A stretch of 64,000 nucleotides of DNA from Gonatopus flavifemur (GCA_018340375.1 JAFFJZ010000012.1:6696001-6760000), one strand, 5' to 3'. Shown: positions 20,388 to 33,816, numbered from the stretch's first letter. Notes: generated by a model from the sequence alone, not told the origin. A program made the numbers and translations.

Positions 20388-23300
20388 TTATATGTGAATA
20401 ATATAGTGTATTACTAATGAGATTGCATACAAGCTCAATATAACCTAACGTCAACCTTCGGAAAATAATATGATCAGCCTAATCAAAATGCCTCAAGGAA
20501 TTAATACATAGGAAAAAGGATTGCTTCGTATCTCGAATATTGTTGTTCGAATAAGTTCAAATAAATATTTCTACAAAAGAAATGAATATTCAATCAATAT
20601 TTTGTTCATCGCGAATTGTTTTTTCGATTGTATCAACCAGGGAGAACGGGAAGAAAATACAAATGTTACGGCTAAAAATCAATTTCCGGATAGTCTATTG
20701 TAGTTTTCAGTTTTCATTTTTGTGAGGAGTCACTTAGAGGAGAGGAATATTTATGGTTTGTTCATACATCGATACATTGCATTGATCTGCATACATTTTG
20801 AGAGCTTGAGAATTGTACGGAGTATATTTTTTGTGTCAGAAAATGATCAGGAATTGAGAAAAATCTCAATAAAGTCCAAAAAACTTCAATAAACTCGATA
20901 AAACCCTAGTGGGTTGGGTTTTTTCCAACCCTGTCCGAAGGTCATTTCTCTCCGTGTAAATTTGTTAAATTTTCTTCATATAAAACTTGAAATCCATCTC
21001 CTTTTGCAAATAATTCGCAGTCAAAGTTAATTAATTAGCTATAAAATGGTTGTTTATCCTCCAGATCATTGAATATCTGTAATTCATGATGCAAAAACAT
21101 TGTTATTCCACCCTTTTGTGAAGAAAAAGGAAGCAGGCCTTGAATATTTTGATTTTTTTTCAGAATAAACTGCATTCACTTCACTATTTCTTTCTTTCAA
21201 ATTATTTCTCTCAGTACTCTATGAAACCGTTTTTTCTTTTCTTTACAAGTTGAAATGCTCTCAAATAGTACAGAGCTTGATACGAATGTTTCACACCAGG
21301 GGAAGGGCAAGATGTTGGTCACATTAAGTTTGTCAAGGATGATGAAATAGGTTTCAATATCAGTGAATGGGCAACAAAATTTAACGACACCGAAATTTAT
21401 TCCGAAATGTGTTTGCGTAACATAAATTTCCAACATAAAGGGTCTCAAGGATCAACTGAATATACTAGAAATGAAAAAGACACCTAAAAGTGTGCTGCAA
21501 GATAGAAACTTGGTCTACGTTAACTTCGTTTGACAAGTATTCCTTCAGTTGAAAATTCAAAGGAAAAGAATTTATCTACTCCAAGTTCTGGATGTATAAA
21601 CAGGGTGTCTACGGGGTCAAGGGGATCAAAAAAGGCGAGAAAAGTTATGTAAATGAAATACGAAGTCGAGAAATTGAGTTTTCAATTCTCTTTTTAAGTC
21701 ACGGATCCCTTTTTTCTACTCACTTTCTTATTCTGTGGATAATATCTCTGCGTGCTTTCGATTAACACTTTGAAAAATATGGGAACTTTTTCTTCACTTC
21801 AGTGATGGATTCTATCCTCCATCCCATGCTTTTTCATAAAAAATACGGGATTTTTCCTTAATTTTGAAGAACTAATTTGTTTTTTCGTTGTTTAGGCCTC
21901 CAAAAAGTGAGGGAAACTTTACTAAATCCTAGGGGAAAAAGTCTCCCTTACGGAGAATGAGAAAAAATTCGAGGAAATATTGAAGCAGAAAGAAAATCGA
22001 ATCGCTGAGCATCTATAGCGCATTGTTTGCACTTTTAATAATCATAACTTTGCAATTACACTTCGCATTTGGTTTCAAAGTTTCCGAATGTCCAAATTCC
22101 AGCATCACACTCTGTACCTGATTTTTTTCTAATTCTAAAGAAAATTAAGTCGTTTGTACTTTTTTTTTATCCCCCTGATTCGAAAAAACCATTCGAACTC
22201 ATTCAAACCTATTAAAAACCAGTTTTTGAACGAGTTCAATGGATTTTAATGGTCATCCACCGTTTCAGAGTTCGTACAATTCAACGGGATTTAATTGACG
22301 TCTTTCACCAGTTACGGAGAAAAATGTCCCTCGAAAATATTCCTCGAAGACTTTCTTTTTTTTCTTAGTAAACCAGAAACAGTTTTTAGAATAAATTTTC
22401 ACATAAAAACACAGAAGATTGCGAACGATGTAGAAAAAGGAATAGATGAATTTTATGAAGCGTATGGTAAAATTTGGCTATTCATTTCCGCATTTCAGCA
22501 ATAAAAAGTATTTTTTTTTTAATTTATGTGATTCGTAGATCAATAACATGATATATCAGTTGTTGTAAGTGAGATTGTTAGGTTCAAATGTTGGTAAAAT
22601 CTTACATCTTGAAAGAAGTTCTTCTGATAGAAAACACATGATTATTGAAACAGAGGTCTGTTGGCTTCTATTTCATGTCATTATGATCCAAAATGTTCAC
22701 TTTTTCCCATGTTTTGTTTTCCCACCTTTTGTCACTCTCGTATCACTTGTCGTCACTTCTCTCACTCATTTTGATATGCTGAACTAGTGCCACGCCTACG
22801 TTTGTAAACATGAGAACTCTTTAATCGTTCAAATCATTAGCATCGTTTGGATTAAAGATGCGACACATTCGGAGATATTCAATAATCGATTATCGACATT
22901 TCTCTGAAGACCCGATAATATTTGTGCTTAGATGAGTTGCTATATTCATATCGATAAAAATTACACGAACGAAAAGCAGTAATTAGGAGAACTGAATTAC
23001 TTTTTATCATCATATCTGCTTAACACGCGGTAAATTATGTCGAAGAACAGCGTTGAAACTTCGTAGTTACATTACACAAGGTACTTCCAACAAATTGGAG
23101 GAGTTTACTTTATGGAATTCATTCGAAATGATGTAAAAAGCATAATTCCTCTGTAAATCTGATTACGTTGAAGAGTTGAGGAGAGTAAACAGAATTCAAT
23201 CGAATCAGCAAGACACAAACAAAAAATATGTGTAAATGATACAATGAATTCATCCAACTTATGAAAAACAATTGCGATACTTCTTAGAACTCTTTCCAAA

Positions 23301-26083
23301 TAAGACATATCTATATGAACATACTTTCAAAATAACTTCTCCTGTATTGCTTACCTCATCATTCGAGCGAGGCAATCAACCAACAGAATTGGAAGAATAT
23401 ATGAAAAAAAAAACTCTTTAGGAAAGAAAATTGAAAATCATGTTCGAGTAATTAGAAATTCCTCATTCCCGAAGGACCACGTACTTTTCTCGAGGGCTAT
23501 GTACAACAACTTTCTACCGGCGTTTTCTATCCTACCTTTCTCTAAATATTTGAAATAGCTTATCCTTATTAACGAAATTGTGACGAGACGAATGCAGCAA
23601 CAGGTTGCTTTCTTATAGAGGGACTGAATTACCCTATCGTACCGACATCGAAATGTTCGCTCCCTTTTCCTCTCCCATTAAATCTTTCTCAACAAGGAGA
23701 ATCCGTTTTCAACGATAAACTGCATTCGGATGGGCTACGTAATTACACTTTCTCTTCTAGAACATTCTATTAACGAGATGATATTTCTCTTGATTATTCG
23801 TCATATTATTTTTCTCCGTGTCATTGGATTTTTCTCTTCTCTCGCTTTTTTGTCCTCTGTCCGATAAAACGTTAAAACGCGCCCTTGAGAGTTACTCGTT
23901 GCCGGTGTTGACGATCTACGTAATGTAAGGGAACGCTCGTAAATTATCATCTCGAGGAAAGATTAGAGAAAAGTATCGATGAGACTTGAAACATATCTTA
24001 TCTTATCTGAACCCTACGGAGTTATCATCGATAGATGCAGAGCTTTGGAAAGAAGAAAACAGTTGTAAGAAGGTAAACAGTTTTCAGATATTGTGGCATG
24101 AAAAATATTATTATTGTTGCTATTGCTGACCTATTACTAAAAAAAAAATAGCTATCTTTTGTGAAGTATCATTCACATTTTTTGGATAAATTTCTTTTCA
24201 GGGATGGATTGATATTTGAAGATTAAAACGCTTTTGAGGAAGCGGAATAATCCGTGGAAGGACGAACGAATCGAAGAATATGAAACATGTAAAAAACTTG
24301 GAACCTGTTGGAAGATATAATCAATTTAAGAACGTACACCGCCACCCCACTCTTTCCTTTTTCTCTCTCGTAGCGTATAAGATCCAATTGAAACCGACTA
24401 GATCCCTAGCTACCTGTCTACCTGCCGTGTATCTACCACATACAAATGTGTACACAGTGTGTAACTTTGGAAACTAGGACGTGAGACACACCACAGAGAG
24501 TTGTCTTATGCTATCCCCGTCAAACGTTAAGCAGGATAAAATGAGATGGAATATAAAGTATACCGTGGAGTTGCACGTGGTATGTGTTATATGTGTAAAA
24601 GACATAATACGAAACCCATAGAATCCGAGGGTCAAAGGAATGGAAAAAAGTGGACCGGTGAAGAGGGTTATAAAGGGAAACGAACAACAACGAATATCGA
24701 ACAAAGGGCATATTCACACGTCAAAAGTCACCACAGCGTGACGTGTTAGGGTGGTCTAAGGAGAAGAGTCGAAAAAATAAAAGGGAGAACCCCACGTTTT
24801 GGTGCCTCGCAACTTACCATTATTATTAAATGCCTGCACTTGTCACAGGTTTTGATCCCTTCAGAATTTCATTCCAACAACCTGTTTCCCTTACCCTTTT
24901 TTTTTTTATATGAAGTACGCTTAATCGCGTGGTACAAATTCAGGGGGTTTCTTGTTTTTTCTTTTGTCCTTTTCCTCTTCTCATTTTTGAACTATCAAAG
25001 AATTGAAGTAAACAGTTGGGGTACATTATTTTACACTTGTCGCACCATTTTTTGTCCCCTATTTTGTCCCCAAGTTTGGATACAACCTGTATCTTCCTTT
25101 TGTTCCCTCTTCTTTACACTCTCAAACATGAGATATGATGTAACAGAACTTGAAATTCAACCTCGTTACCTCTGGAAAAAATAACATCTTTTGTGTTATT
25201 TCATTGATGAGGAATTAAAAAACCTTCCTGGAACGGATCATCAAAATTAAAATAACTAGCCACGTGTACCTTTAAAGCGATCAGGAAAGGGAATAGAAGG
25301 GCAGCTGAGAGGTATCGAAGGAAAAGTTTTCAAGGTCCTCATCGAGGGGACGAGAACCACAAGATCGAGATTTTTGATTTATAATCACCAAAAAAAACGT
25401 TTTCTCGTAATTTCGTAAATCTTAGTTTTACCCCTTCGAATACATTCTTGGAACCTTGATTCGAATTTGACGATGTTTTATTACCGGGATTTTTATATTA
25501 ATCTCGCGAGGAAGGAAAATCATTTGATCCTCGAGATGATTTAAATGCACAATAAAATGAGTTTTATGATAGAACTCGTAGGAAAGGTAACAAATACACG
25601 GGATGGATCTATCGTATGGAGTATCAGTTCAAGGACTTCACGTTCGTAAACAGAAATTTAAATAAAAATGTGGATGTAACCCTAAAACAAGCCTATTCCA
25701 ATAACACCTGTGTCTCAAATACCTACCCAAATGAAAAAGAATCTATCGATTCAAGTGTGGTCTTATGTCGCTCGGTTGGTAGATTTTCTGGGAATATGAG
25801 AAAAGAATGAAAATTTGGTACGCCACGTGTGTCCTCGCGCAAACAAGAAGAAGAAGAAGCGGTTAGGAGGAAGGCAAAAGCAGGAGGAAAGGCACAGAGC
25901 AGGGCGGCTAAAAGGCACATAAGAAAAAGTTCTCGACTCTTTAGTAGGTCAACGGCGATGTTATTCCTTCCCTTCGTTCGGAGATTACGTCACCGTATGC
26001 CTTTACTTCCAACTCTTATAACGTAAATGCGTATACGTTGAATGTATGAGAGAACACGTACGCGCGCGCACGCAAGTGAGGTG

Positions 26084-26135
<52 letters not shown>

Positions 26136-26720
26136 TTCACACGTGCACTCGTCGTTAATTGTACGTACGTACGTGAAGATAGGACGCGTAACAACCCGTT
26201 TTCCCTGCCCCTTTGACCACCACACCATCCACCTACGATCTAAGAAATTAACTCGACTTGAAAAATTTCTTATCAACATCGGTTCGTAATCTTCTAATCG
26301 AATTTTTTTTATTGTTGAAGCGTGTTTTGGTACCTCGAGGTACAAAATCACGAAAAATTCGATAAATTTTTGTCGGGGGAATTGTAAAAATGTGCACGTA
26401 ATGCGTTTGATCGTTTCTGCATAAGTTCTTGACCACTCATCCAATCGAATCACCCACTCGTTGTTCGTACGCCCACGTACTCAACTAAGAATAATGCTGT
26501 AACATGCTTGTGCAGGTACTATGACCTTTCCGGAGGTAAAATCGAAAAATTATTTTGAATACAACTTTTGGTGTTGACGCTCGACGTTGAGTCGTGAGCT
26601 GTTGGAAATTGAATGAAGATTCAGGGGAAAAATGAGGATAACATTTTCTTTTAAATTGATCGGATAAAAATTGTAAAATACAAAAAATCCAATGAATAAA
26701 TATGAAAGATTTTATCAAGT
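20388..26720. other. Long repeat-poor interval
   Basis: No complete transposon was recognised across about 6.3 kb. A lone TCTCTCCGTG at 20957 and TTTCTCCGTG at 23820 look like stray CAC-type right ends, and TTACGGAGAAAAATG near 22313 resembles a left end. The part from 23.4 kb onwards is more mixed in composition and has few repeats, ending with the TG microsatellite. Open frames of 60-114 codons occur on both strands, but none shows a recognisable domain or splice support. Confidence 0.4.
26084..26128. repeat. TG dinucleotide microsatellite
   Basis: About 45 bp of uninterrupted GT/TG units. The neighbouring CGCGCGCACG and ACGTACGTACG are further alternating purine-pyrimidine sequence, so the whole 26050-26175 stretch could adopt left-handed DNA (inference). 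Confidence 0.95.
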
Positions 26721-26723
26721 ATA

Positions 26724-26963
26724 CACGGAGAAAAATTGTTTATTGTGAATTACTAGACCCGCTAGTATATTGCGGATATATTTGCATTTTGAGGTTATAT
26801 ACCAAAGATTCTCTTCAAAAGTATCAGGCTTTCTGGGAGTTAATGGTAGTATAATAATATTTTATAATAGAAAAGTCTGATGCTTTTGATGAGAATGTTT
26901 GCTATATAACCTTAAAATGTGAGTAAATCCTTGATATACTAGCGAGTCTAGTAATTTCCCGTG
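26724..26963. mobile_element. CACGGAG-end hairpin MITE, 240 bp
   Basis: It runs from CACGGAGAAAAATTG to AATTTCCCGTG, and the two halves pair almost throughout: ACTAGACCCGCTAGTAT against ATACTAGCGAGTCTAGT. The left flank is TA and the right flank TG, one base short of a matching duplication. The right flank coincides with the start of the next element, which may explain the mismatch. Confidence 0.75.
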
Positions 26964-26964
26964 T

Positions 26965-28428
26965 GGAAATTCTTCTGGGCTCAGACCTGGGCCAGGTTTA
27001 TAATCCTTACTTGAAATGTGGCCCTGGTTAGGGCACCTGAATTGGCCCCAACTTGGGGTGTTACGCTTTTTAATCTAGGCCCCGTAATGGTTCCCAAACT
27101 TGGCCCACATCAAGAATTCAACTTATGCCAACTTAGGGAGTTCATTTTAGCCCATATGAATTTTCAAATTTCATCCTGTGCTGGGCCCCAGGATATTTGG
27201 GTGATATTTCTCAGATAAAAGACAAATGAATTTGCTCCAGCAAAATGTTCTTTGAGGGTTAGCTTTTGATAGATCTATGCTGCATGTAAAATTACCATCA
27301 AATCAAAACCAAATTAAAATGTTCACCCGCTCTTGTATGTAAATTTTCAGGAAGGTAATTAAAATATTTTTTCCAGTCAGCCAAAGGCGTATAAAATTTT
27401 TGGAATTTTAATTTCAAGCTCATAGGTTGTTCGAAATCCGTTTCAATTGTTATAACCTGGAAACTAAGAGCACTGGAAGAATAACTTTCAAAAACATAGA
27501 AATCAAGATACGTTTCAATTCATTCAGTGTCAGAGATTCCCCTAGTAGAAATAAAAGACAATGCAATTTTGACCCAACAACATTGAGCATGCCCCGAATT
27601 TATGTCAGCTTTGATTTTTACTTGAGAAGATACGAGAATTACAATCCGAAATATTTGGTGAAAATCCTGTTGACTATTTTGAAATACACTATAGACAATT
27701 CTACCAACGTTAATATGAAGTATTCCGTTGTTGCATGTATATAGGTTAATAACACCAAGAAAAAAAGTATTTTTTGTTCATTACCTCCTCCCAATGTTCA
27801 AAGAAAAGTGGACGAAAAAAAAACTTTCCATACACAAAATAATGAAATAAAATACAAACCAGACAGGATTTTGACTCGGATCTGACAGGTTCTGTTTGGC
27901 TCTGTCTGGCAGTTCCATGAGTGTTCAAACTGATGAACAAACCAAACAATGTCACACAAACCTATCAGATCTGGGTCAAAATGTTGTCCGGTTCTGTCAG
28001 ATATTTTTAATAGGGGAAACAATGATAGCTAGCCCAGGGCCTCTATAGGGTGTGGCTGGACATGCTCAAATTACAATAACTGGGCGAGACGATTGTGGCC
28101 CGCCCAGAGCCTCTACGGAGTGTGGCTAGGCATGCCCGAATTACAATACTTGGGCTAGACAATGGTGGCCTGCCCAGGGCCTCTATGGGGTGTGACTGGA
28201 CATGCTCAAATTACAATACCTGGGCGAGACAATGGTGGCTTGCTCAGAGTCTATATGGGCTGTGAGTGGGCTATTTAGATTGAAATATCCGCGGAGTACA
28301 CTAGCAACCTCAACTGGGGCCCACATGGGCCGTGGGTGGGGAACTCTTATATTGGATGCCCAAGTTATACCCTTACGGGGCCCAGAAATACTTTAGGATG
28401 CCCAGGATTGAATTCCACATGGGTTATA
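26965..28428. mobile_element. 1.46-kb element with TGTGGAA ends and GGCCC-type words
   Basis: The left end is TGTGGAAATTCTTCTGGGC and the right end, inverted, is TGTGGAATTCAATCCTGGGC. Words such as TTGGCCC, GGGCCC, TGGGCC and GCCCAGG are concentrated near both ends. An internal inverted pair around GACAGGATTTTGACTCGGAT lies at about 27862-27988. The right side holds the 70-bp tandem repeat. No duplication is certain. Confidence 0.45.
28032..28290. repeat. 70-bp tandem repeat, about 3.7 copies
   Basis: Units begin GCCCAG(A/G)GCCTCTA at 28032, 28102 and 28172, and as GCTCAGAGTCTA at 28242, an exact 70-bp period. Each unit contains GTGTGGCTGGACATG-like and TTACAATAC-TGGGC words. The last unit is incomplete and more diverged. 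The period is not a multiple of three, so it is not coding. Confidence 0.9.
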
Positions 28429-28883
28429 ATAGATAATTTTTCTCAATGTATGAAATTAGAATACAATTGCAAAAATTGAAAAAAGAATATATGAAAATAT
28501 GTTAGGAGTAAAAAGATTTTTTTTTGAAAGATCAACACGGAAATGGAAAAATTTAATAAGAAAAACAATTCGAATTCGATTCAATTTGATATGCAATTGA
28601 TATTTTCAGAAGTTTGAATTTCATTTCTATATTCCTATTATTTGTTTCTATCCAGTTTTACTTATTCAATGAAGTACAGTTCAAAAGTTTCGGTACAACT
28701 TTAGAAAAGAAGTCAAAAGGTCGAAGTATCATATATCAATAATGAAAAATGGTCGTAGGAGGAAAGTAAAACACGAACCATCTGGAAGGGCAAAGTATGA
28801 GCTTTGAAATTAATTTAACTTTGTTAATTTATCGTGATTTTTTGAGATGCAGCATCAATTTCAATGTGACGCATTTTCACACT
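28429..28883. other. Unassigned AT-rich interval
   Basis: Nothing beyond A- and T-rich sequence was recognised. Confidence 0.4.
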
Positions 28884-29257
28884 TAGTGTTGCCGCGATAT
28901 TATCGTCGAAATTCAGAAATAATCAATTATCTTAATTTTGACAGGTTTTCATGGAACTTTTAACGCGTAGATCTTCGACTGTGCACGAAATGAAACGGGA
29001 TAATGGATCATCTTGGTCTTTCAAACAAAATAAATCAAAATATTCTTACACTATCGTAACGATAATTATCGATATATCGTAACGATAAATGGAAGCATAT
29101 CTTGGTTTATTTTGTGTAAAAGTCTGGGATCATTCATTATTCCGTTTCATCATGAGCCTAATCGGAGATTCGTGGATTATATATTCCATAGGAACGTGTA
29201 AGAATTGAGATAATCGATTATTCCTCAATTATCGACGATAATATCGCGGCAACACTA
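28884..29257. mobile_element. Non-autonomous hAT-type element, 374 bp, TAGTGTTGCCGCG ends
   Basis: TAGTGTTGCCGCGATATTAT on the left is matched by its inverse on the right. TTCACACT is duplicated exactly at 28876-28883 and 29258-29265 (8 bp). The interior has repeated TATCG/CGATA palindromes around 29050-29100. The same TAGTGTTGCCGCGAT end is used by the 1.7-kb element at 49590-51333. Confidence 0.9.
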
Positions 29258-29739
29258 TTCACACTTTTTTTCCTGGTGATAATATAAACCGCTGTGTATT
29301 AGTGGGAAGTTCTATCACCGGATAAAGTGAAAAAATATTCGACAGAGCATTTCTCTCCAGGGTTAGAACCATTTTAGCCACCCCTGGTTTTTATTGTGGT
29401 TTCAAGCAATTTTAACTGACCTGGATTTTCCCGAAATTTGTGGTCAAAATGGTCGAAATTGGTGAAAAATGTTCAAGGAAAAGAATTGTATTTTGCAAGG
29501 TCCTATTATTTTTAAACAAACAGAAAAATGAAGCCTACATCGAAAAATATTCTGCTAATAATCAACACACTGTTTCCTCGTTTCCAATCGACCAATTATT
29601 ATGAGTTATACCATGTTTCAATGATGGTTCTATGATAGTTCCATGTAACTTTCAGCGAAATTCAGATGATACAGACCGAAAAAATTTCTTACAGTTTTCA
29701 ACCGATTAGAATGAAACTTATATGGGACCACTACACTTT

Positions 29740-29927
29740 AAATTCAAGCGTTTTATTTTCATACGCTCAGAGTGTTTAAATCGTGCAGACACTTTTTAAA
29801 CGCTTGAAATGTTTTATTATGAAACAATCAATCTGATTTATCAAAATATTCACATACTTCTGAGCGTTTGAAAAGTGACTATACGATTTAAACGCTTTGA
29901 GTGCATTGAAATGAAACACTTGAATTT
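29740..29927. repeat. Hairpin repeat, AAGCGTTT-type
   Basis: The left part AAATTCAAGCG pairs with CTTGAATTT at the right. Internal variants of AAACGCT, GAGCGTTT and TTTAAATCGT alternate on both strands. It is a MITE-like fold with no clear flanking duplication. Confidence 0.55.
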
Positions 29928-29982
29928 GCAATGTATCGGATCACAACTAAAGCGCGTATAGAGTTCCTACTGTACATATAGT

Positions 29983-30116
29983 CCTGGTTGAAGTCTCATA
30001 GCAATTCGTAAGAGAATGTTCTCACTATGAAACGTTATCAATATACTGTTGCAAAATCCATAATGTTTAATAGTGAGAACATTTTCTAATAAATTGCTAT
30101 GCGACTTCAACCACGG
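29983..30116. repeat. 134-bp hairpin repeat
   Basis: Left CCTGGTTGAAGTCTCATAGC and right (inverted) CCGTGGTTGAAGTCGCATAGC pair over about 50 bp, including AATGTTCTCACTAT in both arms. The loop is about 35 bp. Confidence 0.65.
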
Positions 30117-30197
30117 TAATCTGCGTAATCCTATTTCATACACAATACCTATGAATGAAATAAACGATTAAAATGAAAAAGTCCAATATTTTGGCCA

Positions 30198-30369
30198 CAC
30201 TGTAAGAAATTTTTATGGGAAATTTTAGTAAAAATCCCATAAAGACAGCAAATTTAATATATTTTTATGTGGAAATTCCTATACATGTACGGGAATTCGT
30301 TTTTCCCTCACAAGTATAGGAAATTTCCTTCATATAGGTATGGGAAAATCCCGAATGTTTTTTACAATG
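30198..30369. mobile_element. CACTG-end MITE, 172 bp
   Basis: It runs from CACTGTAAGAAATTTTTATG to TTTTTTACAATG, with CA duplicated at 30196-30197 and 30370-30371. The interior carries TATGGGAAA, GGGAATTCG and TATAGGAAATTTCC words. Confidence 0.7.
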
Positions 30370-31432
30370 CAATTTGTATCAATTTTTGACCATTTTGAAC
30401 AAATTTATCCATCTGTTTGGATAATATTTAAAAAAGCGAACTTTTTTCAACCCTGTTTCTCTCCCTTCGAAATCATTTCCTGTTCATCGCTCTACATTTT
30501 ATTTTGTTGCAATTAGTTGATGAATTTTCTATGCTCGAAGTTTTTTTTCGAAACGAATTCTCCGAATGCTCGAATTGGATAAAATTTCTTCGAACAGTAA
30601 CATCAACTGATTCAGAACAGGGATGTGAAGTAAGTTATAGACGAAGAACACGATTAACAATTGAAATCTAATTCTTGATTGAAATTTTTTTCAATTAACA
30701 ATGAACTCTAGGACACAATACCGGGGGTATTTTTGTACCCCAAGGCGTTTTGAAAGTTGTAGGTGAAGTAGGTATTGCTACATATCGACCCAGAATCCTG
30801 ACCAGGGTGGCGACAGAACCGGGAAATCAGGGAAATCTCAGGGAATTTCGAAAATAAAATTGGAAACTCAGGGAAATGTGTGGGAAGTCGAGTTTCAAAT
30901 TGAGATTCGGTATTGCCATTGTTTTCTTTTGACTTTCACCTAACTTTTAACTGATTCTTATGGAAATCTCACATTGGAAATAATATATATAAATATAATT
31001 TTTTGATGTTTTTTTCTTATCAAAATGAAATTGAATGAAGGAAACATTTAACAATTTTTCAATGCAGGAAATAGCTGATATCTAAAGTAATATAAATAAA
31101 TTGTAATGATCAGTCAGATTTTTTTTAATTTTTCTAGAATATTTCGAGAATATCTAATTCTTACAGTTCATCTGTATTCCTCTAGTGAATCAATTTGAAC
31201 TATTTTCTGTATTGAAAAATTGTTGATTGTTAATATTGTTCTTTTCATTCAATTCTATTCTAATAAGGAAACAACTTTCAGTGCTTTTTTCAAAAAATCA
31301 TAATTGACCAAAATTTATCCAGTAGAACATGAAAGTGATTTTGTAACTTTCACTACACAAAAATTTGAAAAATCAGTCAATAACCTGATAGCACATGGAA
31401 AATTCTTCCTCAAGAACAAGAAATAGAATTGT

Positions 31433-31634
31433 TCAAGAACTCTTTTTGAATTTGATGAATTCAAAAAGAGCTTGGAGGAGTTCAATGTTTGAGACATTAA
31501 CGAGTCCTGTGAGAGTACTGAAACAATTCTGAAAGTATTCTCACAGTACCCTCATAGTATTCGTGAATGTCTCAAACATTGAACTCCTCCAGAGTTCATT
31601 ATAAATTCATTAGTTCGAAAAGAGTTCTTGAAAA
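31433..31634. repeat. Inverted repeat with about 66-bp arms
   Basis: Arms 31433-31498 and 31569-31634 share TTCAAGAACTCTTTT at their outer ends and GGAGGAGTTCAATGTTTGAG at their inner ends. The left arm contains an additional small palindrome around TTTGATGAATTC. Confidence 0.7.
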
Positions 31635-31682
31635 AGAATCCATCGTGTTTTATCTGGGTACAGATTTCATACAGCACGTCTA

Positions 31683-31833
31683 CTCTATAAATCCGAATCA
31701 GTGGAAAGTACTGAGAATCAGTGAATTTCACTGGCGAATCAGCCCTAAGTCGTCCACAGTGGACGACTTAGCACTGGTTGGTCAGTGGAATTCACTGATT
31801 CTCAGTATTTTTCACTGATTCGGATTTAGAGAG
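31683..31833. mobile_element. CTCTATAAA-end hairpin MITE, TA duplication
   Basis: It runs from CTCTATAAATCCGAATCAG to CTGATTCGGATTTAGAGAG, with TA on both sides (31681-31682 and 31834-31835). The arms pair almost fully around a central palindrome, GTCGTCCACAGTGGACGAC. The end sequence places it with the CTCTCTAAA group (47300, 60805 and 62075). Confidence 0.8.
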
Positions 31834-32086
31834 TAAATATGGCATCTATCAAGTATTCAATGGATATCCCAATATTCGTCTAATATTCATTTGACGTCCA
31901 TTGGATCTGCATTGGATGTCGAAAATATCTTAGATATCCAATTTATATCCTTGTGCCGTATGAGATTTGGCTTGGTTTGGAAGAAGAATACAAAAAATGA
32001 TGAAACAAACCTCCAGAAAACCTTTTATTTATATACAGTTCACGAATCGCATTATAGTTGTTCTCGAAAATTTTCACGAATACTTT

Positions 32087-32241
32087 CCCAGTAAACATTT
32101 TTGAATCCCTCTTTTGGATCACTCTAAAAGATACATTGAAGCGATCCAAAAGATGCCTTACAATGTTGCATAATACATCTTCTATATACGTTTAAGATAT
32201 CTATGTCCCGTAAGATTTCCACAAAAATGTTTATTGGGTTC
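32087..32241. repeat. MITE with CCCARTAAACATTTTTG ends
   Basis: Left CCCAGTAAACATTTTTG and right (inverted) CCCAATAAACATTTTTG enclose an internal fold built on GATCCAAAAGA / TCTTTTGGATC. No certain duplication was seen. Confidence 0.65.
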
Positions 32242-32744
32242 CCTTTCATCATATAAATTGGGAAATAACCCTGCTTAAAAAGACCTATTAGAACCGATTA
32301 GAAAATTTTTGCCTGAATTTGATCGGTTTACGTTAAAGAAGAGGTGATCAAAATCTCGCTAATCTTTCACCTGTATTCAAGTGGTCCTTACTCTCTTTTG
32401 AAAACCAATTAAAATCTATTCACCTTGAGCGGACGGGACTAGGCCCAAAAAAGACCACCCTGGGAAACACCATTTTTCTTGTTTCTCAGGAGGAATTTGG
32501 TGTGTTAAACACAGGAGAAATGGTAAAAAATTTTTTGAGTCACCCCGTCCTCTGAAGGTTAGGGAGGTTAGCCTGGTGTAAAACATCAGAAACAAGCACT
32601 TTTTTGTGCATGTATTTCAGAAACAACTGTTCAGCATATAGTTTTGCAATTTGCAGCATTTATTGTTCGCATATCGAAGGATCCAAATTAATTTTTTGCT
32701 GCAATTATGTGCAAATTTGAGCAAGGTACAGCAGCAAATATGGG

Positions 32745-32870
32745 GAAAGAGTGAAAATTCACTCTTATGGAGTCAAAACTCGCTCTTTAGGAGTGGAATC
32801 TCACTCTTGTTGGACTTGCAGTGTTTTCACTCTTTAGGAGTGGATTTTCACTCCAAAAAATTCGGAGAGT
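32745..32870. mobile_element. Truncated CTCTCTAAA-group MITE (right part only)
   Basis: It has CTCTTTAGGAGTGGA and TTTTCACTCC words and ends in TTCGGAGAG followed by TA. The order of words matches the right half of the 62075-62595 element. The left end was not found. Confidence 0.6.
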
Positions 32871-33403
32871 AATTTTTCTGAAATGAAAAACAAAAAAAGG
32901 TGTTTGTCTTTTCTTGTTCTATGCCAGGCTATCCCCTTAAAAGATATTTTCCCTCAGTATTTGGTTGGATTGTCCAAGCCACCAACATCCCCAATTTGTG
33001 AAAATCGGCGATTCGGATGATTGGAGTTCGGATAATTGGAGTTCTACTGTATTACTCTTATTTTGTCATGTATTTTACCAGAGCTGGGTTTGTTACGTAA
33101 TTTTGTAATTTCTTACGTAATATACCTGGTTTCTGAAGAATAATGTATTTATATCCTTTAACCCTCCTCAAGAGCAAGAAGTTGATTTTGCACGTAAAAT
33201 ACTCAGTTTTTTTTTACATCCCTATCAAAAAAATCCAGGTGAGTCCCATGGAAATCTACATGGGAATTTCTGGGAATTTCATGGGTACCCATTGATTTCC
33301 ATGTGGGTTCCTAGGCAATCTCAGGTGTGACTCGCGGTGACTTTTGACGGGGGTGTCATAAACCATATAAAATACTGGGAAGTATATTATTATATCAACT
33401 CTG

Positions 33404-33816
33404 CACGGAGAGATATGTAGAATTTAATTTACTATGGTGCTTTGTAATCGAAGAACAGGCTGAACTTACAATAAAATTTACTATGACGAAACAATACGCA
33501 GTAAAAAATTTTGTATTAGAAACTGTCCACTCAATGTTCGTATTGGAAGTTAACACAAAAAATTATGAAATTGATAGGGTTTCAATGTAAATTAACACTT
33601 TTGCGTCAATTCCACACATTCTTTGTATCAATATTCAAACCGAATTTTGAGTGGACCGTTTGGGACATGCGCATGTGTTAAAAATAGAGAAAATTTTTTA
33701 CTCTGTAGACACCTGATCACATTTACAATGTCTCACAGTAAATTCCATTGGAAAGTCAGTCTGTTCCTCGGTTTCAATAATCACATAGTAAATTTAACTA
33801 TGAATATCTCTCCGTG
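33404..33816. mobile_element. CACGGAG-end MITE with AATTTACTATG repeats, 413 bp
   Basis: It runs from CACGGAGAGATAT to ATATCTCTCCGTG. TG is duplicated at 33402-33403 and 33817-33818. Interior words are TTTACTATGG, TAGTAAATTTAACTATG and GTAAATTCCATTG, shared with the shorter MITE at 35999-36200. Confidence 0.85.

Noticed and set aside
26016..26453. 145-codon minus-strand open frame with a His-Thr run
   Set aside because: It is created by the TG microsatellite, and the remainder has no recognisable domain or splice context.
27427..27744. 105-codon plus-strand open frame rich in Asn, Tyr and Arg
   Set aside because: It lies inside an apparent transposon, no family is recognised, and this length is expected by chance in 64 kb of six-frame AT-rich DNA.
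28032..28290. CRISPR-like regular repeat
   Set aside because: Units are contiguous 70-bp tandem repeats without spacers in a eukaryotic context.
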